DNA from: Pseudarthrobacter albicanus
GTDB taxonomy: Bacteria > Actinomycetota > Actinomycetes > Actinomycetales > Micrococcaceae
Assembly: GCF_018224015.1 (NCBI RefSeq)
Contig: NZ_JAGPOT010000048.1
Coordinates: 1-52,492, forward strand
DNA length: 52,492 bases
Direction: 5' to 3'
The position numbers and the translations under genes are program-made. Position 1 is the first letter of the stretch; the number at the start of each line of letters is the position of its first letter. The notes beneath the pieces are model-generated. The model did not search any database, was not told the origin of the DNA, and saw nothing but the letters and a program-made list of their open reading frames with translations. This document shows, piece after piece, positions 37,868 to 47,544 of this stretch.

Positions 37868-38746
37868 TCAGGGCAGCGTGAGGATTTCGGCGCCGGCTTC
37901 GGTCACGAGCAGGGTGTGCTCGAACTGCGCGGTGCGCTTGTGGTCACGCGTCACCACAGTCCAGTCGTCGGCCCACATGTCCCAGTCGATGGTGCCGAGT
38001 GTCAGCATGGGTTCGATCGTGAACACCATTCCCGTCTCCATGACGGTGTTGTACGCCGGGGCCGCGTCATAGTGCGGGATGATCAGTCCCGTGTGGAAGG
38101 CCTCGCCGACGCCGTGTCCGGTGAAGTCGCGTACGACGCCGTAGCCGAAGCGCTTGGCGTAGGACTCGATGGCCCGGCCGATCACGTTGATTTCGCGTCC
38201 CGGGGCCACGGCCCGGATGGCGCGGTTCAGCGACTCCCGGGTGCGCTCGACGAGCAGCCGGGATTCCTCGTCGACGTCCCCCACGAGGAAGGTGTAGTTG
38301 GTGTCACCGTGCACGCCGCCGATGAACGCCGTGATGTCGATGTTGATAATGTCGCCGTCCTGGACCACGGTGCTGTCCGGGATGCCGTGGCAGATCACTT
38401 CATTCAGCGAGGAGCACAGGGACTTGGGGAAGCCGCGGTAGCCGAGGGTGGACGGGTACGCCTTGTGGTCGAGGAGGAACTCGTGGCCCACCCGGTCCAG
38501 CTGGTCGGTGGTGACACCCGGTTCGATGTGCTTGCCGACCTCCACAATCGCCTGGGCCGCGATCCGTGAGGCGATCCGGATCTTCTCGATGGTCTCCGCC
38601 GGCTTGACCTCCGAGCCGGTGAACTTGCCCGGCCCGGGCTTGCCCACGTATTCGGGGCGGGGGATGGACGCCGGTACGGGAAGCTGCGGGCTGATGGTTC
38701 CCGGGACGAGGGAACCGACGGGTGCGGTCGAGGCTAGGGAAGGCAT
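37868..38746 (-). CDS. map: Methionine aminopeptidase, type I
   Basis: A 292-residue metallopeptidase that removes initiator methionine. The catalytic pita-bread fold starts near residue 45, with metal ligands in [34 protein letters not shown] and QFEHTLLV. An N-terminal extension of about 40 residues ends [16 protein letters not shown], as in mycobacterial MapB-type enzymes that carry an SH3-binding-like linker. The ATG at 38746 is chosen because TATGAT lies exactly six bases upstream. The open frame runs 16 codons further without similarity. Confidence 0.96.
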   Translation of the reverse strand: MPSLASTAPVGSLVPGTISPQLPVPASIPRPEYVGKPGPGKFTGSEVKPAETIEKIRIASRIAAQAIVEVGKHIEPGVTTDQLDRVGHEFLLDHKAYPSTLGYRGFPKSLCSSLNEVICHGIPDSTVVQDGDIINIDITAFIGGVHGDTNYTFLVGDVDEESRLLVERTRESLNRAIRAVAPGREINVIGRAIESYAKRFGYGVVRDFTGHGVGEAFHTGLIIPHYDAAPAYNTVMETGMVFTIEPMLTLGTIDWDMWADDWTVVTRDHKRTAQFEHTLLVTEAGAEILTLP

Positions 38747-38752
38747 ACATTG

Positions 38753-38758
38753 ATCATA
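38753..38758 (-). promoter_or_regulatory. -10 box TATGAT of a leaderless map transcript
   Basis: On the minus strand TATGAT is followed by six bases and the ATG of map. A weak TTGCCC lies 19 bases before it. There is no ribosome binding site. Confidence 0.6.
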
Positions 38759-38832
38759 TAAGGCAGTGCCGAACGCGGGGCAACAACCAAGCAAGGCAAA
38801 GCGGAATCAATCGGCGGGGCCGCCCCCGCCGT

Positions 38833-38883
38833 GACACCACGCCCGCAGGGACACCACGCCCGCCCCGACACCACGAGAGACCG
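38833..38883 (+). repeat. Three 17-base tandem repeats before the SPOR gene
   Basis: GACACCACG recurs at 38833, 38850 and 38867, an exact 17-base period. The first two copies extend to GACACCACGCCCGC. The third runs into the ribosome binding site of the small SPOR gene. Confidence 0.75.
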
Positions 38884-38893
38884 AGGAGCATCG

Positions 38894-39058
38894 ATGCCGG
38901 AGTACTGGTACAACGTCAACACCCATGAGGTCGAAGAAGACGCCATGTCTGACTGGAGCCAGCTGATCGGCCCCTACAAGACGCGTGCGGAAGCCGAACA
39001 CGCCCTCGAGAAGGTCAAGGCCCGCAACGAGGCCTGGGACAAGGGCGAGGACGACTGA
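38894..39058 (+). CDS. Small SPOR-domain-like protein
   Basis: A 54-residue soluble protein: MPEYWYNVNTHEVEE at the start, then IGPYKTRAEAEHALEKVKARNEAWD, which resembles the helix and strand end of a SPOR peptidoglycan-binding repeat (G-P-Y/F-x-x-x-x-x-A). Actinobacterial genomes annotate very similar mini-proteins as SPOR domain proteins. There is no signal peptide, so a peptidoglycan-binding role is doubtful. GAGGAG at 38883-38888 supports the ATG. It is divergent from map and convergent with panB. Confidence 0.8.
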   Translation: MPEYWYNVNTHEVEEDAMSDWSQLIGPYKTRAEAEHALEKVKARNEAWDKGEDD

Positions 39059-39071
39059 GGCCCGGAACTGG

Positions 39072-39995
39072 CTAGAAGGAGTGTTCCGGGCCGGGGAACT
39101 GCCCTGAGCGCACGTCCTCCGCGTAGGCCTTCGCGGCATCGCTGAGCGTGGTCCGCAGATCCGCGTACTGCTTGACGAACCTGGCCATCCTGCCGCCGCG
39201 CAGGCCGGCCATGTCCTGCCACACGAGCACCTGCCCGGTGGTGGCGTTGCCGGCCCCGATCCCGACGGTGGGGACCTCGACGGCGGCATCCACGGCCGCC
39301 GCCGTCGCGGCCGGAACCATCTCCATCAGCACGCAGAACGCGCCGGCGTCGGCCAGCGCGACGGCGTCGTCGATGAGCCGCTCGGCGTCGTCTCCCCGGC
39401 CCTGCACCCGGTAGCCGCCCAGGGAATGTTCGCTCTGCGGCGTGAAGCCGATGTGCGCCATCACCGGGATGCCGGCCTGGACCATGGCCCGGACGGTTTC
39501 GGCGTAGAACTTGCCGCCCTCGATCTTGACGGCGTGCGCGAGCCCCTCCTTGAGGAACCGCACGCCCGTGGCCACGGCCTGCTGGGCGGAGACCTCGTAG
39601 CTGCCGAACGGCAGGTCCGCCACCACGAGGGCGCGCCTGGCCGAGCGCGCGACGGCGCGGCACAGCGGGAGCAGCTCGTCCACCGTCACCGGGAGGCTGG
39701 TTTCGTTGCCGAAGACGTTGTTGGAGGCCGAGTCGCCGACAAGGAGCACCTCGATTCCGGCCTGGTCGAAAATCTCCGCGGTGTACTGGTCGTAGGCGGT
39801 GAGCATGGCGAAGCGCTCCCCGTTGAGCTTCGCGTCGCGCAGATGATGCGTGCGGATCTTCGCCGCAGGCTTGCGGGAGGCGGCGGCCGTCGCGCTTGCG
39901 TCCGACGACGTGCCGGCGGCAGCTGCCGGGCCGTTGCCGTAAGGAGCTGCAACTTCTGCGGGCGTGCTCGGATCAGGGCTGATGCTTGTGGACAT
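39072..39995 (-). CDS. panB: 3-methyl-2-oxobutanoate hydroxymethyltransferase PanB
   Basis: The first enzyme of pantothenate synthesis, making ketopantoate from 2-oxoisovalerate and methylene-tetrahydrofolate. It is 307 residues long. The TIM-barrel starts near residue 45 ([28 protein letters not shown]), with metal ligands in VGDSASNN and [11 protein letters not shown], then [27 protein letters not shown] and PTVGIGAGN. The N-terminal 40 residues are an Ala/Ser-rich extension. The ATG follows a TACGCT box at six bases. No panC or panD is adjacent. Confidence 0.97.
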   Translation of the reverse strand: MSTSISPDPSTPAEVAAPYGNGPAAAAGTSSDASATAAASRKPAAKIRTHHLRDAKLNGERFAMLTAYDQYTAEIFDQAGIEVLLVGDSASNNVFGNETSLPVTVDELLPLCRAVARSARRALVVADLPFGSYEVSAQQAVATGVRFLKEGLAHAVKIEGGKFYAETVRAMVQAGIPVMAHIGFTPQSEHSLGGYRVQGRGDDAERLIDDAVALADAGAFCVLMEMVPAATAAAVDAAVEVPTVGIGAGNATTGQVLVWQDMAGLRGGRMARFVKQYADLRTTLSDAAKAYAEDVRSGQFPGPEHSF

Positions 39996-40001
39996 GAGAC
40001 G

Positions 40002-40007
40002 AGCGTA
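40002..40007 (-). promoter_or_regulatory. -10 box TACGCT of a leaderless panB transcript
   Basis: On the minus strand TACGCT is followed by six bases and the ATG of panB. No ribosome binding site is visible. Confidence 0.45.
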
Positions 40008-40119
40008 ATGCGCTGCGGCGCGTCCAAGCTACCGGACGCCCGGCGGAGCCGGGACACCGCGTCACAGTGGAGCGGCCGGCACTTCCCCACCGGGCGCTGG
40101 AGCGGGATTTCCCGGTGCC

Positions 40120-40141
40120 CTGTGTTAACGCTGTGTTACAG
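40120..40141 (-). promoter_or_regulatory. 11-base direct repeat before glnA2, weak GlnR-like site
   Basis: CTGTGTTAACG and CTGTGTTACAG are adjacent 11-base units. On the minus strand they read GTAAC-N6-TTAAC, resembling the GlnR half-site pair GTNAC-N6-GNAAC but with a mismatch at the first base. It lies 116 bases before glnA2. The regulator is inferred. Confidence 0.4.
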
Positions 40142-40256
40142 GGACCGGCTGCGCCAGCAATGGCCGGCAATGCTTAGTAGTGTGGACGTGAGCAGCTGTG
40201 GGCGCCCCGTGTGAAGGGGCCCGAGGCACGAACGAAAGAACCGGAAAGAGGCCAGA

Positions 40257-41597
40257 ATGGACCGCCAGCAAGAGTTTGTCCTGCGGACGATCGAAGAGCG
40301 CGACGTGCGGTTCGTGCGGCTCTGGTTCACCGACGTCGTGGGTTCGCTTAAATCCGTGGCGCTGGCCCCGGCCGAGGTTGAAGGCGCCTTCGAGGAAGGC
40401 CTGGGCTTCGACGGATCCTCCATCGAGGGCCTGGCCCGCGTGTTCGAATCCGACATGCTGGCCCAGCCGGACCCCGCCACCTTCCAGATCCTGCCGTGGC
40501 GCGGCGAGACCGAAGCGACGTCACGGATGTTCTGTGACATCCTGACGCCCGACGGCGAACCCTCCGCCGCGGATCCCCGCAACGTCCTCAAGCGCACCCT
40601 CGCCAAGGCCGCGGACATGGGCTTCACCTGCTACACCCACCCCGAGATCGAGTTCTACCTGCTCAAGTCCCAGCAGCCGGGGCCCGACGGTTCGCCCGTG
40701 CCGGTGGACGAGGGCGGCTACTTCGACCACGTTCCGGGCGGCGTGGCCCAGGACTTCCGCCGGACGGCCGTGACCATGCTGGAATCGGTGGGCATCTCGG
40801 TGGAGTTCAGCCACCACGAGGCCGGCCCGGGCCAGAACGAGATCGACCTGCGCTACGCGGATGCCCTGCAGACAGCGGACAACATCATGACGTTCCGCAC
40901 GGTGATCAAGGAGGTTGCGCTCCAGCAGGGCACCTACGCCACGTTCATGCCCAAGCCCTTCACGGCCCACCCGGGTTCCGGCATGCACACCCACTTCTCG
41001 CTCTTCGAGGGCGACACGAACGCCTTCTTCGAGGCCGGGGCCGAATTCCAGCTCTCCACGACGGCCCGCCAGTTCATGGCCGGCATCCTCAAGCACGCCC
41101 CGGAATTCACCGCGGTGACCAACCAGTTCGTGAACTCCTACAAGCGCCTCTGGGGCGGGGGAGAGGCGCCGAGCTACCTCAGCTGGGGCCACAACAACCG
41201 CTCCGCGCTGGTCCGCGTCCCGCTGTACAAGCCGGGCAAGGGCCAGTCCGCCCGGATCGAATACCGCGGCATCGACTCCGCGGCCAACCCGTACCTCGCC
41301 TACGCCGTGCTGCTGGGCGCAGGACTCAAGGGCATCGAGGAGGGCTATGCCCTGCCCTCCGCTGCCGAGGATGACATCTGGTCACTGAGCTCGGCCGAGC
41401 GCCGCGCCATGGGCCACGACCCGCTCCCGGCCAGCCTGCACGAGGCGATCCGGAGCATGGAGGAGTCCGAGCTGATGCCGCAGATCCTCGGCGAGCAGGT
41501 GTTCGAGCACTTCCTGCGGAACAAGCGCGCCGAGTGGCAGGACTACCGGCTCCAGGTGACGCCCTACGAGCTGCAGCGCAACCTCGGCATCCTTTAG
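40257..41597 (+). CDS. glnA2: Glutamine synthetase type I, GlnA2 (no adenylylation tyrosine)
   Basis: A 446-residue glutamine synthetase I-alpha-like enzyme that joins ammonia to glutamate with ATP. It has FVRLWFTDVVGSLKSVAL, GLGFDGSSIEGLARVFESDM, the metal-binding THPEIEFYLL and SHHEAGPGQNEIDL, the MPKPFTAHPGSGMHTHFSL loop and EYRGIDSAANPYLA. At the position of the adenylylated tyrosine it has W375 (DDIWSLSSAE), and it lacks the insertion seen in GlnA1. It should escape control by GlnE although glnE follows immediately. GAAAGAGG precedes the ATG. Some GlnA2-like enzymes act on other amines; this cannot be excluded. Confidence 0.93.
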   Translation: MDRQQEFVLRTIEERDVRFVRLWFTDVVGSLKSVALAPAEVEGAFEEGLGFDGSSIEGLARVFESDMLAQPDPATFQILPWRGETEATSRMFCDILTPDGEPSAADPRNVLKRTLAKAADMGFTCYTHPEIEFYLLKSQQPGPDGSPVPVDEGGYFDHVPGGVAQDFRRTAVTMLESVGISVEFSHHEAGPGQNEIDLRYADALQTADNIMTFRTVIKEVALQQGTYATFMPKPFTAHPGSGMHTHFSLFEGDTNAFFEAGAEFQLSTTARQFMAGILKHAPEFTAVTNQFVNSYKRLWGGGEAPSYLSWGHNNRSALVRVPLYKPGKGQSARIEYRGIDSAANPYLAYAVLLGAGLKGIEEGYALPSAAEDDIWSLSSAERRAMGHDPLPASLHEAIRSMEESELMPQILGEQVFEHFLRNKRAEWQDYRLQVTPYELQRNLGIL

Positions 41598-41606
41598 GCG
41601 GCCCCG

Positions 41607-44600
41607 GTGAGCCTGGCCCGTCGCCTCATTGCCGCCGGTTTCAGCGATCTGGAAAAGGGCGAACGGTTCCTGGCTGCCCCGGAGCTGGAGGGCCTGGACC
41701 AGGAAGCCCTGTTCGCCGGGCTGCAGCTGGCCGCGAGCCCGGATACCGCCCTGCAGTCGCTGGTCCGGCTGATCGAGAAGCACCCGGACCTGCGGAAACT
41801 GGCCGTGGCGGAGCCGGAGACCAGCGAGCCGCTGTACCGGGTGCTGGGGGCCTCCGAGGCGCTGGGCGAATTCCTGATCCGGCATCCGGAACACCTGGAC
41901 GTCTTTGACGTGACAGCCAGCCCGGAGCCGCAGGCGGCCGACGCCGGGGTGCTGCGGGCCCGCCTGCTCCAGTCCGTGCGGGCCGATCCCAAGACCGCCC
42001 GGCCGGTCGCGGCCCTGTCCGGGCAGGAAGCCTACGCGGCGCTCCGCACCGCCTACCGCCGGGGCCTCGTGGAACTTGCCGTCAAAGACCTCTGCGCCGC
42101 CGATCCGCTGGACTTCATGCCCGCCGCGGGGGCTGAACTGGCAGACCTGGCCGGTGCCGCCATCGAGGCCGCCCTGGCGGTATCCCGGGCCGAAGCGGCC
42201 GGGCAGTTCAGCGCCGCCGAGGTGGCCGACGTCGGACTCGCCGTGATCGGCATGGGCAAGTGCGGTGCCCGCGAGCTCAACTACATTTCCGACGTCGACG
42301 TCATCTACGTGATCGAATCCGGCGGGCTCGAGGATTCCCGGGCGAACGCCGTCGGCACGGCCCTGGCCGCCGGCATCTCGCGGGCCATCATGTCCACCAG
42401 CCGCGAACCCGGACTGTGGGAAGTGGACGCCAACCTGCGGCCCGAGGGGAAATCCGGGCCGCTGGTCCGGACCCTGGCCTCGCACGAGAGCTACTACGCC
42501 CGCTGGGCCGAAAGCTGGGAATTCCAGGCCCTCCTGAAGGCCCGGACCATCGCCGGCGACACCGTGCTGGGCGCCCGCTATGAGGCCGCCGTCGCCCCCC
42601 TGATCTGGTCCTCGGCAGGCCGCGACGGTTTTGTCGAATCCGTCCGCTCCATGCGCCGCCGGGTGACCGAGCATATCCCCGCCGACGAAGAGCAGCGGCA
42701 GATCAAGCTGGGCCGCGGCGGGCTGCGCGACGTTGAATTCACCGTCCAGCTGCTGCAGCTGGTGCATGGAAAATCGGATGAATCGCTGCGCTGCAAGGAC
42801 ACCACCTCGGCCATTGCCGCGCTGTCCGCCGGGGGCTACATCGGACGCTCGGACGCCGCCGAATTCGACCGTGACTACCGTTACCTGCGACTGCTCGAAC
42901 ACCGCATCCAGCTGTTCCAGCTGCGCCGCACCCACCTGATGCCGGTCAAGGAGGAGCTGCTGCGCGCCCTGGCCAAGGCGGTGCTGGGGCCCTTGTCCGC
43001 GCAGCGGCCCAAGCCCGACGCGCTGGTCGCCGCCTGGCGCCAGACCAAGCGTTCCGTCCGCGAACTGCACGAACGCATCTTCTACCGCCCGCTGCTCAAC
43101 ACCGCCGCGGCGCTCAGCAGCGAAGAGGCCCGGCTGAGCCCGGAAGCCGCGCAGGGCCGCCTCGCCGCCCTGGGCTACCTCGACCCCCCGGGCGCCATGC
43201 GGCACATCGAGGCCCTCACCGCCGGCGTCAGCCGCCGCGCCGCGCTCCAGCGGCAGCTCCTGCCGATCCTGCTGGGGTGGCTCGCGGACGGCGTCGACCC
43301 CGACGGCGGGCTGCTCGCCTTCCGCCGGGTCAGCGAGGCGCTCGGCACCACCCACTGGTATCTGGGCATGCTCCGGGATTCGACGGCGGCGGCCGAGCGC
43401 CTGTGCCATGTGCTCGCCAACTCGCGGCTGATCGCGGACCTCCTGGAGGTTTCACCCGAATCGGTCGCCTGGCTGGGCACGGACAGGGAACTGGCGCCGC
43501 TGGGCTTCGAGGCGCAGTGGCAGGAGATCGCCTCGAAGATGTCCCGGCATGCGGATCCCGAGAGCGCCATGCGGCTGATCCGCCTCATCAGGCGCCGGGA
43601 GATCCTCCGGATTGCCATTGCGGACAGCGCAGGACTGCTGGACCAGGACCACGTGGGCGCGGCCCTCGCCGACACGGACCGTGCCGCGGTCCTGGGCGCG
43701 CTCCGCGTCGCGGAGACCGTGGTGGCCGCGGGGGAGCCCCTGAAGACCCGCGTGCTCGTGGTGGCCATGGGACGGCAGGGCGGCCGGGAGATCGGCTACG
43801 GCTCCGACGCCGACGTCGTGTACGTGCACCGCGGGCTGCCGGGAGTGCCCGAGGCGGCGGCGCAGCACCAGGCGGCCCAGATCGTCGGGCGGCTCTCCAG
43901 CCTGCTGACCCAGCCGCTCAGGCCGGCCATCCAGGCCGAACGCGTGCTGATGATGGATGCCGACCTGCGTCCGGAAGGAAAAAACGGGCCCATCGTGCGG
44001 TCCCTGGAGTCCTACGCCGAGTACTACCGCCGGTGGTCCCTCATCTGGGAGGCCCAGGCGCTGCTGCGGGCCCGGCCGATGGCCGGCGACGACGGCCTGG
44101 CCGCCGACTTCGTGGCGCTGATCGACCCGATCCGCTACCCTGCGTCCCTCCCGGAGCAGGACGCGCGGGAAGTCCGGCGGATCAAGGCCCGGGTCGAGGC
44201 GGAGCGGCTGCCGCGCGGGGCCGATCCCGCCCGGCACCTCAAACTGGGCCGTGGCGGCCTGAGCGACGTCGAGTGGCTGGCCCAGCTGCTCCAACTCCAG
44301 CACGCCGGGAGGCATCCGGAGCTGCGGACCACCTCCACCGTCGAGGCGCTGGAGGCCGCGGCCGGACTGGGACTCCTGGCCGCGGGGGACCTGGCCATCC
44401 TGCTCGACGCCTGGCGGCTGGCGAGCAGGATCCGCTCGGCCAACGTGGTCTGGACGGGCCGGGCTTCGGACCTGCTGCCGTCCTCCCGGCGGGACCTCGA
44501 GGCGGTGGCCCGCTGGTGCGGCTACGGGCAGGGCAATGCGGCGGCGCTCGAGGAGGAGTATCTGCGGCTGGGCCGGCGCGCCCGGGCCGTTTTCGAGCGG

Positions 44601-44618
44601 GTGTTCTACGGGCAGTAA
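41607..44618 (+). CDS. glnE: Bifunctional glutamine synthetase adenylyltransferase/deadenylylase GlnE
   Basis: A 1003-residue enzyme with two nucleotidyltransferase domains. The N-terminal one, expected to deadenylylate, has VIGMGKCGARELNYISDVDVIYV near residues 213-235. The C-terminal one, expected to adenylylate, has VVAMGRQGGREIGYGSDADVVYV near 718-740. Helical GlnD/PII-type linker regions follow each (KLGRGGLRDVEFTVQLLQL and KLGRGGLSDVEWLAQLLQL). The GTG start lies nine bases after glnA2. The likely target is Tyr402 of GlnA1, encoded 4 kb downstream. Confidence 0.97.
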   Translation: MSLARRLIAAGFSDLEKGERFLAAPELEGLDQEALFAGLQLAASPDTALQSLVRLIEKHPDLRKLAVAEPETSEPLYRVLGASEALGEFLIRHPEHLDVFDVTASPEPQAADAGVLRARLLQSVRADPKTARPVAALSGQEAYAALRTAYRRGLVELAVKDLCAADPLDFMPAAGAELADLAGAAIEAALAVSRAEAAGQFSAAEVADVGLAVIGMGKCGARELNYISDVDVIYVIESGGLEDSRANAVGTALAAGISRAIMSTSREPGLWEVDANLRPEGKSGPLVRTLASHESYYARWAESWEFQALLKARTIAGDTVLGARYEAAVAPLIWSSAGRDGFVESVRSMRRRVTEHIPADEEQRQIKLGRGGLRDVEFTVQLLQLVHGKSDESLRCKDTTSAIAALSAGGYIGRSDAAEFDRDYRYLRLLEHRIQLFQLRRTHLMPVKEELLRALAKAVLGPLSAQRPKPDALVAAWRQTKRSVRELHERIFYRPLLNTAAALSSEEARLSPEAAQGRLAALGYLDPPGAMRHIEALTAGVSRRAALQRQLLPILLGWLADGVDPDGGLLAFRRVSEALGTTHWYLGMLRDSTAAAERLCHVLANSRLIADLLEVSPESVAWLGTDRELAPLGFEAQWQEIASKMSRHADPESAMRLIRLIRRREILRIAIADSAGLLDQDHVGAALADTDRAAVLGALRVAETVVAAGEPLKTRVLVVAMGRQGGREIGYGSDADVVYVHRGLPGVPEAAAQHQAAQIVGRLSSLLTQPLRPAIQAERVLMMDADLRPEGKNGPIVRSLESYAEYYRRWSLIWEAQALLRARPMAGDDGLAADFVALIDPIRYPASLPEQDAREVRRIKARVEAERLPRGADPARHLKLGRGGLSDVEWLAQLLQLQHAGRHPELRTTSTVEALEAAAGLGLLAAGDLAILLDAWRLASRIRSANVVWTGRASDLLPSSRRDLEAVARWCGYGQGNAAALEEEYLRLGRRARAVFERVFYGQ

Positions 44619-44738
44619 GGCCGCCGCCTCGGGCTCTTCGCTGTCCGCCGGAAAATGCGGGTAACCTCGATTAGTACTTTGCCGGTCTCCTGAGCCCGGC
44701 CCGCACCTTATCCGCCCATTAACAAGGGGTTGTTACTC

Positions 44739-46259
44739 TTGCCTAGAATCCAGCAGACCGGGGCCGCCAGGCCACGGACCGTCGCGGTCATCGGAGCATT
44801 GCTGGCACTTGCCGCAATGTTCTTCGGAGCCGCCGGCGCCGCGGGCGCCGCAGCACCACCAGCCGCCGCATTACCAGCCGCAGCAGCGCAGGCCGGCGCA
44901 GCGCCGTCGAGTCTTTCCGGAAAGACGTTCGTCATCGGCACGGACACCACCTTTGCGCCGTTTGAATTCCGCGACGCCGGGGGTGAGCTGACCGGCATCG
45001 ACATGGACATCATCCGCCAGATCGCCAAGAGCCAGGGATTCGCCGTCGAAATCAAGTCCCTCGGCTTTAACGCCGCCCTGCAGGCGCTCTCATCCAACCA
45101 GGTGGACGGCGTCATTGCCGGCATGTCCATCACGGAACCCCGGAAGCAGATCTACGACTTCTCCGATCCCTACTTCGAGTCGGGCGTGCAGATGGCCGTG
45201 GCTAAGTCCAACACCGAGATCAAGGGCTACCAGGACCTAAGGGGCAAGACCGTCACGGCCAAGACCGGCAGCGAAGGCGAAACGTTCGCCAAGTCCATCG
45301 CCGATCAGTACGGCTTCGCGGTCAAGCCCCTGGACCAGTCGGCCACGATGTATGAGCTCGTGAAGTCCGGCAACGCCGTCGCCGTCTTCGACGACTACCC
45401 GGTGCTGGCGTACGGCATCAGCCAGAACAACGGGCTGAAGTCCGTCACGGAGAAGGAAAAAGGCGGCTCGTATGGCTTCGCCGTGAACAAGGGCCGGAAC
45501 CCGGAGTTGCTGAAGGCGTTCAACACCGGCCTCGCGGAAATGAAGTCCAACGGCCAGTACCAGGCCATCCTGGACAAGTACCTCAAAGACCCCGCGAAGG
45601 CAGCCCAGTCCAGCTTCTGGGATCTGCTGGCCAGCAGCTTCCCGGCCCTCCTGAAGGGCCTGGGCAACACCGTGCTGGTGACCGCGATCTCCTTCGCTGT
45701 CGCCATGGTGATCGGCCTCTCCATGGGTTTCCTGAAGATCTCCACCAACGTGCTGCCGCGCGGCATCGCCACTACCTACGTAAGCGTCTTCCGCGGAACG
45801 CCGCTGCTCGTGTGGGCGTTCTTCTTCTACTTCGGCATCCCGCAGCTGACCGGACAGCCGATCGACATCTGGGTGGCGGGTGTGCTGACCTTGAGCCTTA
45901 ACTCCGGCGCCTACATCACCGAGATTGTCCGCGGCTCGATCCAGTCCGTGGACCCGGGCCAGCTCGAGGCCAGCCGCAGCCTCGGCCTCGGCTACGCCAA
46001 GTCGATGCAGAAGGTGGTGGTCCCGCAGGCCTTTAAGATCATGACGCCCTCACTGATCAACCAGCTGATCATCATGCTCAAGGACAGTTCGCTGTTGCTC
46101 GTCATCGGCTTCGCCGAACTGCTCTACCAGGGCCAGCAGATCTACGCAGGCAATTTCCGGATCACCGAAACCCTGCTGATCGTTGCCGTCCTGTACTTCG
46201 TGGTCATCATGCTGCTGACCAAGCTGGCCAACGTCGCGGATAAGAGGTTCAACAAATGA
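44739..46259 (+). CDS. Fused substrate-binding/permease protein of a polar amino acid ABC transporter
   Basis: A 506-residue fusion. After a basic start and a hydrophobic, Ala-rich signal/anchor region (to about 60), a periplasmic-type binding domain spans about 65-285 ([50 protein letters not shown]). A permease domain follows at about 300-500 with the EAA loop ([28 protein letters not shown]). Relatives import glutamine, glutamate or arginine. The TTG at 44739 is preferred since AAGGGG is nine bases before it. The stop overlaps the ATPase start (ATGA). The position in a glutamine cluster suggests glutamine, which is inference. Confidence 0.9.
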   Translation: MPRIQQTGAARPRTVAVIGALLALAAMFFGAAGAAGAAAPPAAALPAAAAQAGAAPSSLSGKTFVIGTDTTFAPFEFRDAGGELTGIDMDIIRQIAKSQGFAVEIKSLGFNAALQALSSNQVDGVIAGMSITEPRKQIYDFSDPYFESGVQMAVAKSNTEIKGYQDLRGKTVTAKTGSEGETFAKSIADQYGFAVKPLDQSATMYELVKSGNAVAVFDDYPVLAYGISQNNGLKSVTEKEKGGSYGFAVNKGRNPELLKAFNTGLAEMKSNGQYQAILDKYLKDPAKAAQSSFWDLLASSFPALLKGLGNTVLVTAISFAVAMVIGLSMGFLKISTNVLPRGIATTYVSVFRGTPLLVWAFFFYFGIPQLTGQPIDIWVAGVLTLSLNSGAYITEIVRGSIQSVDPGQLEASRSLGLGYAKSMQKVVVPQAFKIMTPSLINQLIIMLKDSSLLLVIGFAELLYQGQQIYAGNFRITETLLIVAVLYFVVIMLLTKLANVADKRFNK

Positions 46260-47005
46260 GTACGGCAGTCACTGCACCCAGCAAGATCTCCGTCAAGGCC
46301 CTGAAAAAGTCCTTCGGGTCCAACGAAGTGCTCAAGGGCATCAACGCCGAGGTCGCCGAAGGCGAGGTTGTCTGCGTAATCGGGCCCTCGGGCTCCGGCA
46401 AGTCGACCTTCCTGCGCTGCCTGAACAAGCTTGAAGACGTCACCGCCGGGCACGTCACGGTGGATGGCTTCGATGTGACCGATCCCAAGGTGGACATCAA
46501 CGAGGTCCGCCGGCACATCGGCATGGTGTTTCAGCACTTCAACCTATTTCCGCACATGAGTGTGATCGAGAACATCATGCTCGCACCGGTCGAGTCGAAG
46601 AAGCAGGGCACGGCTGAGGCCCGGGCCACCGCCCTGAAGCTGCTGCAGCGCGTGGGGCTGGCCGAGAAGGCAGACGCCCGCCCTGCATCGCTCTCCGGCG
46701 GCCAGAAGCAGCGGGTGGCGATCGCCCGGGCCCTGGCGATGAACCCGGACATCATGCTCTTCGACGAGGCCACCTCGGCCTTGGACCCGGAAATGGTGGG
46801 CGAAGTGCTGCAAGTAATCAAGGACCTGGCCGGCGAAGGAATGACGATGGTGCTGGTCACTCACGAGATGGGCTTCGCCCGGGAAGTCGCGGACCGGGTG
46901 CTGTTCATGGCGGACGGCGTCATCTGCGAGGAGGGCCGTCCGGAGGAAATCTTCGGCAACCCCCGGCAGCAGCGGACCCAGGACTTCCTGTCCAAGGTCC
47001 TCTGA
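46256..47005 (+). CDS. Polar amino acid ABC transporter ATPase (GlnQ type)
   Basis: A 249-residue ATPase that powers the fused binding/permease protein encoded just upstream. Walker A is GPSGSGKST near residues 44-52, the Q-loop is [11 protein letters not shown], the signature is [16 protein letters not shown], Walker B is [14 protein letters not shown], and the H-loop is VTHEMGF. The ATG overlaps the preceding stop by four bases. It matches GlnQ/HisP/ArtP-type importers; the substrate is not determined by sequence. Confidence 0.95.
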   Translation: MSTAVTAPSKISVKALKKSFGSNEVLKGINAEVAEGEVVCVIGPSGSGKSTFLRCLNKLEDVTAGHVTVDGFDVTDPKVDINEVRRHIGMVFQHFNLFPHMSVIENIMLAPVESKKQGTAEARATALKLLQRVGLAEKADARPASLSGGQKQRVAIARALAMNPDIMLFDEATSALDPEMVGEVLQVIKDLAGEGMTMVLVTHEMGFAREVADRVLFMADGVICEEGRPEEIFGNPRQQRTQDFLSKVL

Positions 47006-47028
47006 CATCCCGACGGGGGCGTTCGGGG

Positions 47029-47057
47029 CTGACACCCGGGGGCCATGGTGCTACTTT
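47029..47057 (+). promoter_or_regulatory. Promoter of the VOC gene, leaderless
   Basis: CTGACA (47029-47034), 17-base spacer, TACTTT (47052-47057), then six bases and the ATG at 47064. This is the best complete promoter of the leaderless set. Confidence 0.6.
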
Positions 47058-47063
47058 GGGCGC

Positions 47064-47480
47064 ATGGCCAAGCAACTTTACCTGAACCTGCCCGTCAAGG
47101 ACCTCGACAAGTCTGTTGCGTTCTTCACCGCCCTGGGTTTTTCCTTCAACCCCGACTTCACCGACGAAAATGCCACCTGCATGATCGTCAACGACGACGC
47201 TTTCGTGATGCTGCTCAAGGAAGGCTTCTTCACGACCTTCACCTCCAAGCCCATCGCGGACACCACCGGCAGCACCGAGGCCATCATGGCCTTCTCCGTG
47301 GAGAGCCGCGAGGCCGTCGACGAGACGGTCCGCAAGGCCCTCACCGCCGGCGGCACGCCGTCCCAGGAGGCCCAGGACTACGGCTTCATGTACAACCACA
47401 GCTTCCAGGACCCGGACGGGCACCTGTGGGAAGTCATGTGGATGGACCCCGCCGGCCCGCCGGCCGACGCCGCGCCCTGA
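47064..47480 (+). CDS. VOC (glyoxalase/bleomycin-resistance) family protein
   Basis: A 138-residue protein of the vicinal-oxygen-chelate superfamily. The first module is LYLNLPVKDLDKSVAFFTALGFSFNPDF and the second ends HSFQDPDGHLWEVMWMDPAG, the usual PhnB-like/extradiol-type C-terminal signature with a potential metal ligand glutamate (LWEVMW). The substrate is unknown. Transcription appears to start at the ATG. Confidence 0.92.
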   Translation: MAKQLYLNLPVKDLDKSVAFFTALGFSFNPDFTDENATCMIVNDDAFVMLLKEGFFTTFTSKPIADTTGSTEAIMAFSVESREAVDETVRKALTAGGTPSQEAQDYGFMYNHSFQDPDGHLWEVMWMDPAGPPADAAP

Positions 47481-47532
47481 CCCGCACGACCGCTGCCGCT
47501 TCTTCCGGCAGTTCCGCGCGTCCGCACCTGGG

Positions 47533-47538
47533 TAGGCT
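47533..47538 (+). promoter_or_regulatory. -10 box TAGGCT of a leaderless transcript
   Basis: TAGGCT is followed by exactly six bases and the ATG of the GNAT gene at 47545. No clear -35 or ribosome binding site is visible. Confidence 0.45.
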
Positions 47539-47544
47539 CGATCC

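Noticed and set aside
41382..43409. A 675-codon minus-strand frame opposite glnA2 and glnE
   Set aside because: Antisense shadow caused by high third-position GC. glnA2 and glnE are unambiguous.
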